DNA of 39,101 nucleotides from contig NZ_JALDSX010000033.1 of assembly GCF_022748595.1 (NCBI RefSeq), positions 1-39,101 of the forward strand, written 5' to 3'. Of this stretch, positions 32,075-39,101 are shown piece after piece. Position 1 is the first letter of the stretch, and every line of letters starts with the position of its first letter. The DNA is from Brevibacterium sp. ZH18. Lineage in GTDB: Bacteria > Actinomycetota > Actinomycetes > Actinomycetales > Brevibacteriaceae. A program made the position numbers and the translations under genes. The notes below the pieces were generated by a model, which did not search any database, was not told where the DNA came from, and saw only the letters and a program-made list of their open reading frames with translations.

Positions 32075-33796
32075 TTACTGGGCGGCGGACTCCTCGTCGC
32101 GCTTGTCGAGCTCCGGGATCATCGGCACGCGCATGCCGCGCTCTTCGGCGACCTCGACGGCGCGGTCGTAACCGGCGTCGACGTGGCGGATGACGCCCAT
32201 ACCCGGGTCGTTGGTGAGCAGGCGGGCGAGCTTCTTCGCAGCCAGCTCGGTGCCATCGGCCACAGAGACCTGACCGGCGTGGATGGAGCGGCCGATGCCG
32301 ACACCGCCACCATGGTGGATGGACACCCAGGTCGCACCCGACGACGCATTGACCATGGCGTTGAGCAGCGGCCAGTCGGCCACGGCGTCGGTGCCGTCGA
32401 GCATCGATTCGGTCTCACGGTAGGGGCTGGCGACCGAACCGGAGTCGAGGTGGTCGCGGCCGATGACGATCGGAGCCGAGATCTTGCCCTCGGCGACGAG
32501 CTGGTTGAACAGCAGTCCGGCCTGCTGACGCTCCTTGTAGCCGAGCCAGCAGATGCGGGCCGGGAGACCTTCGAACTCGACGTACTCGTTGGCGGCGTCG
32601 AGCCAGTTATGGAGGTGCTCGTTGTCGGGGAAGAGTTCCTTGAGGGCCTTGTCGGTGACCTCGATGTCCTTGGGATCACCGGAGAGTGCGACCCAGCGGA
32701 AGGGTCCGAGCCCTTCGCAGAACAGCGGGCGGATGTAGGCCGGGACGAAGCCGGGGAATTCGAAGGCGCGGTCGTAGCCGGCCTTGCGCGCTTCATCGCG
32801 GATCGAGTTGCCGTAGTCGAAGACCTCGGCGCCGCGGTCCTGGAATTCGACCATGGCCTGCACGTGCTTGGCCATGGACTCCTCGGCGCGGATGGTGAAC
32901 TTCTCCGCATCCTGTTCGGCCTCTTCGTGCCAGTCGTCGACGCTGACGCCGATGGGCAGGTAGGACAGCGGGTCGTGAGCCGAGGTCTGGTCGGTAACGA
33001 TGTCGACCTCGGCGGCCTCTGGGCGGTCGAGGATCATCGGCAGGACCTCTGCAGCGTTGCCGACGAGCCCCACGGACAGTGCCTGCTTGTTCTTCTTGGC
33101 CTCGATGACCTTGGCCAGTGCCGTGTCGAGATCGGTCTCGACCTCGTCGAGGTAGCGCTTGGACTTGCGACGGTCGAGGCGGGTCTTGTCGACGTCGATG
33201 ATGAGGCAGGCGCCGCCGTTGAGCGTCACCGACAGAGGCTGAGCTCCGCCCATGCCGCCGCAGCCGCCGGTGATGGTCAGCGTTCCGGCGAGGGTGCCGT
33301 TGTAGCGCTTGCGGGCGATGGCGCCGAAGGTCTCATAGGTGCCCTGGAGGATGCCCTGGGTGGCGATGTAGATCCAGGACCCGGCGGTCATCTGGCCGTA
33401 CATCATCAGGCCCTCGGACTCGAGCTTGCGGAAGTGCTCCCAGTTGGCCCAGTCGCCGACGAGGTTGGAGTTGGCGATGAGCACGCGCGGGGCCCATTCG
33501 TGGGTGCGCATGACACCGACGGGCTTTCCCGACTGGATGAGGAGGGTCTCGTCGTCCTCGAGATCGTCGAGGGTGCGCACGATTGCGTCGTAGGCCTCCC
33601 ACGAACGAGCCGCACGACCGGTGCCGCCGTAGACGACGAGGTCTTCGGGACGTTCGGCGACCTCAGGGTCGAGGTTGTTCATGAGCATGCGCTTGGGCGC
33701 TTCGGTCTGCCAGCTCTTGGCGGTGATCTCGGTGCCCCGGTCGGCGCGGATCACGCGAGAGGGGTCGTGCTGGGTGAAAGTCTGCTTGGTGGTCAT
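32075..33796 (-). CDS. hutU: Urocanate hydratase
   Basis: Adds water to urocanate to make imidazolonepropionate, the second step of histidine breakdown, using tightly bound NAD+. It is 573 aa. The NAD-binding Gly-rich segment is [15 protein letters not shown], and the catalytic Cys lies in [15 protein letters not shown]. Other family blocks are [34 protein letters not shown], and [24 protein letters not shown] lies six bases before ATG 33796; the frame is open upstream to 33928, but that part precedes the ribosome site. It is separated from the other hut genes by the PucR/synthetase block yet shares their palindromic operator, centred about 107 bp upstream of its start. Confidence 0.95.
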   Translation of the reverse strand: MTTKQTFTQHDPSRVIRADRGTEITAKSWQTEAPKRMLMNNLDPEVAERPEDLVVYGGTGRAARSWEAYDAIVRTLDDLEDDETLLIQSGKPVGVMRTHEWAPRVLIANSNLVGDWANWEHFRKLESEGLMMYGQMTAGSWIYIATQGILQGTYETFGAIARKRYNGTLAGTLTITGGCGGMGGAQPLSVTLNGGACLIIDVDKTRLDRRKSKRYLDEVETDLDTALAKVIEAKKNKQALSVGLVGNAAEVLPMILDRPEAAEVDIVTDQTSAHDPLSYLPIGVSVDDWHEEAEQDAEKFTIRAEESMAKHVQAMVEFQDRGAEVFDYGNSIRDEARKAGYDRAFEFPGFVPAYIRPLFCEGLGPFRWVALSGDPKDIEVTDKALKELFPDNEHLHNWLDAANEYVEFEGLPARICWLGYKERQQAGLLFNQLVAEGKISAPIVIGRDHLDSGSVASPYRETESMLDGTDAVADWPLLNAMVNASSGATWVSIHHGGGVGIGRSIHAGQVSVADGTELAAKKLARLLTNDPGMGVIRHVDAGYDRAVEVAEERGMRVPMIPELDKRDEESAAQ

Positions 33797-33893
33797 GTGA
33801 CTCTCCTTCGTCGTACGGTCATGGGGCCTGTCCTGCCTACACTTCCAATTCTGACGATTCCACACAGAAGTGGAAGTGGTGTGGATCAAGTTA

Positions 33894-33911
33894 TGTCCGA
33901 AATATCGGACA
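33894..33911. promoter_or_regulatory. Candidate HutR site upstream of hutU
   Basis: TGTCCGA-AATA-TCGGACA, with perfect seven-base arms, matching the palindrome at 27215-27232 upstream of hutI. It lies about 100 bp before the hutU start. ACTTCCA (33841-33847) and TGGAAGT (33871-33877) form another inverted repeat between it and the gene. Confidence 0.7.
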
Positions 33912-34030
33912 CCATTCATGCAACCCACTTCTCAATCGAGACGCAATCGATTCTGTAAGTAAAGATGAAAGAGGCATAGGTTGACCATCAACAGCCCCGA
34001 ATCTCCGAGCTTCAGAGAAGAGGAACAACG

Positions 34031-35674
34031 ATGTTCATCGCCCCCACCGCGGTCGTCGCAGCCACCGAATCGCAGGACCTGCACACGACCCGGTCCCGAG
34101 CCCAGAGCTGGCGCTCGAAGGACATCGGCATCCCCGATCGGGAACTCACCGACCAGGCGCTCATCGACCTCTGCACCACTGCAGTCAACCTCGGCGATTC
34201 GTCCTTCGAACGAACGATCACTGCGATCAGGGCAAGCCGCATGGGCGACTACCCGGTCATCCCCGACATCACCTCAGCTGCCGAGGTCCTGCGCGAGTTC
34301 CTCCGTGCCGAGAAGATCGACGGCTGGCTCTATGTGCGCGAATCCGACGGCTACGCCCACCCGTACCTCGTGATGAACATCGAGTTGGAACACGGCGACA
34401 AGACTCGAGGCCCTCGCGTGAAGGTCACGCTTGAGGCCGACAACCCGACGGTCAAGCGCCCCTCCCGCGTGCCCAAGGTCCTCTACTTCGAAGACACGGA
34501 GATCGTCGGCAAGACACCTGAAGAGGCGCTCACCTCGGCGGGAGTCTTCCGCGAGAACCCGGCGCTCAAGGACGAGTACTCGACCCGACTGGCCGAGTTC
34601 AAGGAGATCATCGACCACGGATTCGGCTCTCAGTACATGTTCACCGGCCGCGCCATCCGCACCGACAACCATCGTGCGGCCAATCACCGCTCGGGTCGCA
34701 AGGTCGTCAACGACGTCGCTCCCGATGAGATCGCCGGGCTGCGCGGAGCCAGCACCTCGGTGCTCTTCGATGAGGGCGAGTACGGCACCATCCCCCTGCT
34801 CACGGCCGTGCGCGTCTTCGACCTCGGCGCCCAGGACTACCTCGACGTCAACACCGGAGATCTCAAGGAATACGCCTACGATCCGGGCCTGCAGGACAAA
34901 CTCATCCTCCCCGCCGAACAGCGTGAGCTGCTGACCATCCTGACCTCCGACATCGGGGTCTTCACCGGTGACATCATCGACGGCAAGTCCGCCGGCAATG
35001 TCATCCTGGCCAAGGGCCGGCCCGGCGTCGGCAAGACCCTGACCGCCGAGGTGTACGCCGAGGTCATCGGCAAACCCCTGTATTCGATCCACTCCGGATC
35101 ATTGGGCATCACCCCGGAGGCCGTGCGAAAGAACCTCGAGGTCATCTTCGATCGCGCCAAGCGCTGGAACGCTGTTCTCCTCCTCGACGAGGCCGACGTC
35201 TTCGTCCTCGAACGCGGACTCGACCTGACCCAGAACGCGATCGTCGCGGAGTTCCTGCGCACCCTCGAATACTTCGACGGATTGCTCTTCCTGACGACGA
35301 ACCGCACAGACGGCGTCGACGAGGCGATCCTCGCACGCTGCGCGGCCGTCATCGAATACCACGCGCCCAGCCCGGAGGACGCTCGCCGGATCTGGCAGAT
35401 CATGGCCCAGGGCAATGATGTCGAGTTCAACCCCGAACTCCTCGACCGCCTGGTCAGCGACTTCCCTGACATCACCGCCCGCGATATCAAGATGGTGCTG
35501 CGCCTGGCCCTGCGCATCGCTGCCCACCGCGGGGCGGCACTGAGCTTCGACGACTTCGTCCATGCCGCCCACTTCCGCGGAATCCACACCGTCGACGAGG
35601 CGCCCGGAAGTTCGGTTCCCACGGGCACATCCGCTCCTCCGCGGTTCACCCCCAGGCAGGTCGAATCGGCATGA
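34031..35674 (+). CDS. AAA+ ATPase in the catechol operon
   Basis: A 547-aa protein with a single AAA+ module in its C-terminal part (about 310-480): Walker A GRPGVGKTL, Walker B VLLLDEADVF, sensor 1 FLTTNR and the arginine-finger region DEAILARCAAVIEYHAP. A linker after it holds ITARDIKMVLRLALRIA. The first ~300 residues match nothing I recognise. The AAA core (KTLTAEVYAEVIGKPLYSI, RAKRWNAVLLLDEADVF) resembles that of large fungal AAA proteins of unknown role more than FtsH or Clp. GAGGAA lies six bases before ATG 34031. Its stop overlaps the start of the LysR gene, so it appears to lead the catechol operon. A role in remodelling or activating an operon product is possible but unproven. Confidence 0.82.
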   Translation: MFIAPTAVVAATESQDLHTTRSRAQSWRSKDIGIPDRELTDQALIDLCTTAVNLGDSSFERTITAIRASRMGDYPVIPDITSAAEVLREFLRAEKIDGWLYVRESDGYAHPYLVMNIELEHGDKTRGPRVKVTLEADNPTVKRPSRVPKVLYFEDTEIVGKTPEEALTSAGVFRENPALKDEYSTRLAEFKEIIDHGFGSQYMFTGRAIRTDNHRAANHRSGRKVVNDVAPDEIAGLRGASTSVLFDEGEYGTIPLLTAVRVFDLGAQDYLDVNTGDLKEYAYDPGLQDKLILPAEQRELLTILTSDIGVFTGDIIDGKSAGNVILAKGRPGVGKTLTAEVYAEVIGKPLYSIHSGSLGITPEAVRKNLEVIFDRAKRWNAVLLLDEADVFVLERGLDLTQNAIVAEFLRTLEYFDGLLFLTTNRTDGVDEAILARCAAVIEYHAPSPEDARRIWQIMAQGNDVEFNPELLDRLVSDFPDITARDIKMVLRLALRIAAHRGAALSFDDFVHAAHFRGIHTVDEAPGSSVPTGTSAPPRFTPRQVESA

Positions 35675-36660
35675 TGCTCGAGACCCGCCAGCTGCAGTAC
35701 TTCGCCACCGTCGCCGAGGAACGTCACTTCGGCAAGGCGGCGGAGCGGCTCAAACTGGCTCAACCCTATCTGTCACAGCAGATCCGCAAACTCGAGCGGC
35801 AGCTGGGCACCACGCTGCTCAACCGCACCACACGCTCGGTCTCGCTCACCTCGGCGGGAAGCCATCTTCTCGAGCAGGCTCGCCGGGTTCTGTCCGAACT
35901 CGACACACTCGGCTCAGAGGTTCAGCTCATCGGCGCCGGGTTCAAGGGTCCGCTGCGCCTCGGCTTCACGGGTTCCACGACCTATGGTGTGATGCCGCAG
36001 GTCGTACGTCGCACGGCCCTGGCCGCTCCCCGCCTGCAGTTGGGAGTCAGCGGCGAGATGACCACGCCCCGGCTCGTCTCCCAGCTGCTCGACCGCAGCA
36101 TCGACATCGCGCTTCTGCGCTACGGCTCCCCGGTGAAAGGGCTGAGCTACCAGGTGCTCGGACATGAAACCTGCATCCTGGCGGTGCCGACCGGTTCCCC
36201 GCTGGACGATCTTGAGTCGATCACGGCCGCTGAGCTCGTCGAGCAGTCCCTGGTCGGCTACCCGGAGAACTCCGTGGTCTCCGCGACCACGACGACGTTC
36301 CTCTCCGAGCACTCAGCGTCGCCCGACTATTCGATCCGAGCCTCGGAGACATCGACGCTGATGTCGCTGGTCGCCGCCGGTCTGGGGCCCGCCATCGTCC
36401 CCCGCACGGCCGCAGCCTTGGAGATCCCCGGGGTCCACTTCCGCGAGATCACCGAGGCTCCCCGGACCGAGCTCGCGCTCGCGTGGCGCACGAACGAAGA
36501 GACCCAGATCATCACCCGCATGGCCCGGATCATCACCGAGGTGGTTTCCGACGTCATCGACGAAACACCGACCGAGCAAGCTGAGACATCGGCGGAATCG
36601 ACTGAAACACCGCCCGATCCGGTGGAGACGCCCACCGAACCGAAGGAGAACGCATCGTGA
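35671..36660 (+). CDS. LysR-family regulator, probable catechol-operon regulator (CatR-like)
   Basis: A 329-aa LysR protein. The N-terminal winged helix reads LQYFATVAEERHFGKAAERL, then KLAQPYLSQQIRKLERQLG and LLNRTTRSVSLTSAG. The effector domain follows (about 90-290). The last ~35 residues are a Thr/Pro/Glu-rich tail (TETPPDPVETPTEPKENAS) not needed in the family. ATG 35671 overlaps the AAA+ stop by four bases; ATG 35674 is an alternative. Its own stop overlaps the catB start by four bases (GTGA). Being transcribed with catB rather than divergent from it is unusual for LysR regulators; cis,cis-muconate is the usual effector in CatR/BenM. Confidence 0.85.
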   Translation: MMLETRQLQYFATVAEERHFGKAAERLKLAQPYLSQQIRKLERQLGTTLLNRTTRSVSLTSAGSHLLEQARRVLSELDTLGSEVQLIGAGFKGPLRLGFTGSTTYGVMPQVVRRTALAAPRLQLGVSGEMTTPRLVSQLLDRSIDIALLRYGSPVKGLSYQVLGHETCILAVPTGSPLDDLESITAAELVEQSLVGYPENSVVSATTTTFLSEHSASPDYSIRASETSTLMSLVAAGLGPAIVPRTAAALEIPGVHFREITEAPRTELALAWRTNEETQIITRMARIITEVVSDVIDETPTEQAETSAESTETPPDPVETPTEPKENAS

Positions 36661-37760
36661 AGATCACCCACTTGGAGACGGTGCCCTACCGGATCCCGAT
36701 GAAGAAGCCGCTGAAGTTCGCCAGCGGCGAGGTCCATCACGTCGAACATGTGCTCGTGCGTCTGACCACCGACGAGGGGCTCGTCGGAACCGCTGACATC
36801 CCGCCGCGCCCCTACACCTACGGCGAGACCGTCGAGTCGGTCATCGCCGTCATCAACACGATCTTCGCCGACGCCCTCATCGGCGCCGACCCCCTCGACC
36901 GGGGAGCCATCCACGCGAAGCTGCACCGCACGATCGGCAACCAGACGGCCAAGGGCGGCGTCGACATCGCCCTCTGGGACCTCATCGGCAAGGCACATTC
37001 CACCCCGGTCCACCGTCTCCTCGGCGGGTTCGCCTCCTCCCTGGAGGTGACCCACATGCTCGGCTTCTCCCCCACCGAGGCGGTCGTGGACGAGGCTCTG
37101 TCCTTCCGCGAGACCTACGGAGTCCGCTCGTTCAAGATCAAGGTCGGCCGCCGTCCGGTCTCCCTCGACATCGAACTCGTCGCTGCCCTGCGTGAGGCTC
37201 TGGGCCCGGACGCACTCCTCTACCTGGATGCGAACCGAGGGTGGAACGCCACCGAGGCCGCGCAGATGCTGGCGGGCACAGCCGATCTCGATCTGCGGTT
37301 CTTCGAGGAACCCAATGATGCCGCCGAGGTGCTCACACGCCGCCAGCTGGTGACGAACTCACCGATTCCGATCGTCGCCGACGAATCGGCGCCCAACCTC
37401 GGCGATGCCGCCCGTGAGATCCACACCGGCGGAGCCAACGCGCTGTCGATCAAGACTGCTCGCACCGGTTTCACGGAATCCCAGAAGATCCTGTCCTTCG
37501 CCGAGGCCCTGGGCCTCGACGTGCTCATGGGCAACCAGATCGACACCCAGCTGGGGAGCGTGGCCACGGCGAGCTTCGGTGCCGCCTTCGAGCACTCCTC
37601 CCGGTACCCGGCAGAGATGTCGAACTTCCTCGACATGTCCGATGACCTCATCGCGGAACCGCTGGAGATCAAGGACGGGCGCATCGCCGCACCGACCGTT
37701 CCCGGCGCGGGGACCGGGGTCGACGAGGACAAGCTCACCCACTACCGCATCGACCGATGA
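36657..37760 (+). CDS. catB: Muconate cycloisomerase
   Basis: An enolase-superfamily enzyme of 367 aa that turns cis,cis-muconate into muconolactone in the ortho-cleavage branch of the beta-ketoadipate pathway. Catalytic and metal residues are visible: the Lys pair in SFKIKVGRR, Asp in YLDANRGW, Glu in FFEEPND, Asp/Glu in VADESAPN, and Lys in SIKTARTGF. This is the muconate-lactonizing pattern. The GTG start at 36657 overlaps the LysR stop. The catechol dioxygenase gene follows after 76 bp. The next enzyme, muconolactone isomerase (catC), does not appear in the window. Confidence 0.9.
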   Translation: MKITHLETVPYRIPMKKPLKFASGEVHHVEHVLVRLTTDEGLVGTADIPPRPYTYGETVESVIAVINTIFADALIGADPLDRGAIHAKLHRTIGNQTAKGGVDIALWDLIGKAHSTPVHRLLGGFASSLEVTHMLGFSPTEAVVDEALSFRETYGVRSFKIKVGRRPVSLDIELVAALREALGPDALLYLDANRGWNATEAAQMLAGTADLDLRFFEEPNDAAEVLTRRQLVTNSPIPIVADESAPNLGDAAREIHTGGANALSIKTARTGFTESQKILSFAEALGLDVLMGNQIDTQLGSVATASFGAAFEHSSRYPAEMSNFLDMSDDLIAEPLEIKDGRIAAPTVPGAGTGVDEDKLTHYRIDR

Positions 37761-37836
37761 CCCGGAAGATCTGGCAGACCAGCCTGATCTTCCACCCACA
37801 GAACCTGACGAACACCACATCAACAAAGGAGTAGAT

Positions 37837-38706
37837 ATGTCAGAGAACAATTTCGCACAGGAAGCCACCGCCAAGGCAGCGGACTCGGGCGCAAACGCCT
37901 CCGCACGATTCCGCGAGCGCCAGGCTCAGGCCAGCGGCGGAGTCGTCGACCATGAGCGAGTCGAGCTCCTGGCAGGCAAGGCCATCAAGGCGCTGACCGA
38001 CATCGTCGAAGAGGAGCAGGTCAGCTACGAGGAGTTCAACGCGCTCAAGGCCTGGCTGATCAAGGTCGGCGAAGACGGCGAATGGCCGTTGTTCCTCGAC
38101 GTGTGGATCGAGCACGCGGTGGAGGAAGTCGCCAACCAGGACCGTGAAGGTTCCAAGGGCACCATCGAAGGGCCGTACTACCTCGAGAACTCACCTGAGG
38201 TCGAATGGAACGGCACCATCGACATGCGCCCCGACGAACCGGGCACCCCGTTCGTCTTCAAGGGCCAGGTCACCTCGACCACCGGTGAACCGCTTCCAGG
38301 AGCCAAGCTCGAGCTGTGGCACGCCGACAGCCTGGGCTTCTACTCGCAGTTCGCTCCGGGCCTGCCCGAGTGGAATCTGCGCGGCACCTTCATCGCCAAC
38401 GAGGACGGCGAATACGAGATCCACACGATACGTCCCGCGCCTTACCAGATACCCACGGACGGCGCCTGCGGTCAGCTCATCGAGGCTGCCGGGTGGCACG
38501 CTTGGCGTCCGGCGCACATGCACTTCAAGGTGCATGCTCCCGGCCACAGGCTCATCACCTCGCAGCTGTACTTCCCCGGCGATCCGCACAACGATGACGA
38601 CATCGCCTCGGCGGTCAAGCCCGAGCTCCTGCTCGACCCTCAGCCCAACCCAGATGAGGAAGGCGAGATGACGACCTACAACTTCGTCCTCGACCCCGAA
38701 GCCTGA
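37837..38706 (+). CDS. catA: Catechol 1,2-dioxygenase
   Basis: An intradiol dioxygenase of 289 aa that opens catechol to cis,cis-muconate. The non-heme Fe(III) ligands are in place: Tyr in EGPYYLENSP, Tyr in RPAPYQIPTDG, and two His in WRPAHMHFKVHAPGHRL. The N-terminal ~110 residues form the helical dimer domain that binds phospholipid in this family. AAAGGAG lies six bases before ATG 37837, the best ribosome site in the operon, suggesting high translation. The open frame extending up to 37405 is out of frame with catB. It is the last gene, followed by a strong terminator at 38833-38863. Confidence 0.95.
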   Translation: MSENNFAQEATAKAADSGANASARFRERQAQASGGVVDHERVELLAGKAIKALTDIVEEEQVSYEEFNALKAWLIKVGEDGEWPLFLDVWIEHAVEEVANQDREGSKGTIEGPYYLENSPEVEWNGTIDMRPDEPGTPFVFKGQVTSTTGEPLPGAKLELWHADSLGFYSQFAPGLPEWNLRGTFIANEDGEYEIHTIRPAPYQIPTDGACGQLIEAAGWHAWRPAHMHFKVHAPGHRLITSQLYFPGDPHNDDDIASAVKPELLLDPQPNPDEEGEMTTYNFVLDPEA

Positions 38707-38832
38707 CTCAGCAGAGCAGGCTCGCGAGCTGATCTGACACGCTCAAGCGCAGACCGGCTCCGCTCGGGCCTGATCCCCTCGGCCAGGCTCGGCTCAGTTC
38801 CATTCGGTTCAGCTCGACTCAGCTCGACGTCA

Positions 38833-38863
38833 AAGGTGCCACGGCAATCAGCCGTGGCACCTT
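38833..38863 (+). terminator. Rho-independent terminator after catA
   Basis: AAGGTGCCACGGC pairs perfectly with GCCGTGGCACCTT (13 bp) around AATCA, and the 3' arm runs into TTCTTCT. It lies about 130 bp after the catA stop. Confidence 0.85.
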
Positions 38864-38892
38864 CTTCTGTGCACTCGCCTGCTCACGTCCCT

Positions 38893-38926
38893 TCAGTTCC
38901 GCTCAGTTCCGCTCAGTTCCGCTCAG
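38893..38926. repeat. Ten-base tandem repeat
   Basis: GCTCAGTTCC or CTTCAGTTCC occurs three and a half times in a row. Confidence 0.8.
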
Positions 38927-39061
38927 GGCGCCGGGCGGCGGCGCGTGAGCACGAAGAGGCCCACCGGGCGAAGGTGACGGCGACGGCGGACAGTGGGTCA
39001 CCAGCCAGTGACGCCGAAAGTCGCGACCGCCGCTGACCGAAGTCACGCGACCCATCGCTTT

Positions 39062-39101
39062 GCGGACGAGGCGCCTGTTTGCAGACAGTGCTCTCGTCCG
39101 C
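39062..39101. terminator. Inverted repeat at the window end
   Basis: GCGGACGAG (39062-39070) pairs with CTCGTCCGC (39093-39101), with an inner CTGT/ACAG stem. It is likely a terminator for a gene beyond the window, or part of a dispersed repeat. Confidence 0.45.

Larger units (their letters stand above)
38707..39101. other. Gene-free 3' end with short repeats
   Basis: No coding region is supported. GCTCAGTTCC-type units repeat three times at 38893-38926, and scattered copies of CTCAGTTCC/CAGCTCGACT lie at 38788-38828. A terminator and a terminal hairpin are listed separately. Confidence 0.6.

Noticed and set aside
32054..33958. A 634-codon plus-strand frame opposite hutU
   Set aside because: Antisense to a fully conserved enzyme; repetitive Asp/Gly/Val composition and no recognisable domain.
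37405..37836. Frame extension upstream of catA
   Set aside because: It lies in the wrong frame of catB; AAAGGAG fixes the start at 37837.
38836..39036. A 66-codon frame after catA
   Set aside because: It begins inside the terminator hairpin and crosses simple repeats; no support for coding.

Overview
The window looks like chromosome from a high-GC actinobacterium, most likely Brevibacterium or a close relative in the Micrococcales. This rests on GC-rich codon use, many GTG starts, many start codons that sit 6-7 nt after a TANNNT -10 box (leaderless genes), and the gene mix: two BCCT osmolyte transporters, a lipase-maturation-factor protein, a histidine-utilisation (hut) cluster and a catechol branch. 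The genus is inferred; there is no rRNA to confirm it.

Layout. 0-1 kb: no confident gene, then a small hypothetical protein. 1.06-9.3 kb: a Mn-type DtxR/MntR regulator, an unknown membrane protein, a BetT-like BCCT transporter, a lipase maturation factor, the Mn transporter mntH with a palindromic operator over a leaderless promoter, and a TetR regulator. 9.3-13.6 kb: DoxX-like protein, SAM methyltransferase, small membrane protein, TauE/SafE exporter and the RNA methyltransferase rlmC. 13.7-14.9 kb: a tryptophanyl-tRNA synthetase gene behind a 16-codon leader peptide containing Trp-Trp-Trp and a set of competing hairpins, which reads as a trp-type attenuator. 14.9-17.1 kb: a worn accessory stretch with two glyoxalase-family scars around a GH114 lipoprotein gene, a RHH/Doc toxin-antitoxin pair and a LysR scar. 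17.2-18.9 kb: a second BCCT transporter, closed by a 66-bp palindrome. 19.0-20.4 kb: a Fic-family gene with lower apparent GC, bracketed by two ~65-bp direct repeats that each carry three equally spaced CTCATAA-type sites.

20.4-33.8 kb is the hut region, nearly all on the minus strand: hutI, hutH, an M20 amidohydrolase standing where N-formylglutamate deformylase is needed, hutF and an IclR regulator, with hutU separately at 32.1-33.8 kb. A TGTCCGA-N4-TCGGACA palindrome lies upstream of both hutU and hutI and is a good candidate for the IclR (HutR) site. Together these genes would take histidine to glutamate by the five-step formimidoylglutamate deiminase route. Between the two hut blocks lie a PucR regulator and two related acyl-CoA synthetase genes, one intact and one lacking its C-terminal domain.

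34.0-38.7 kb is a plus-strand run: an AAA+ ATPase, a LysR regulator, muconate cycloisomerase and catechol 1,2-dioxygenase. The first three overlap by 4 bp at each junction, so the ATPase appears translationally tied to the catechol genes. The window ends in non-coding, repeat-rich DNA with a strong terminator.

The observations most worth following are the leader-peptide-controlled trpS, whose product differs at two indolmycin-linked positions; the repeat-bracketed Fic cassette; the AAA+ gene in the catechol operon; and the shared hut palindrome.
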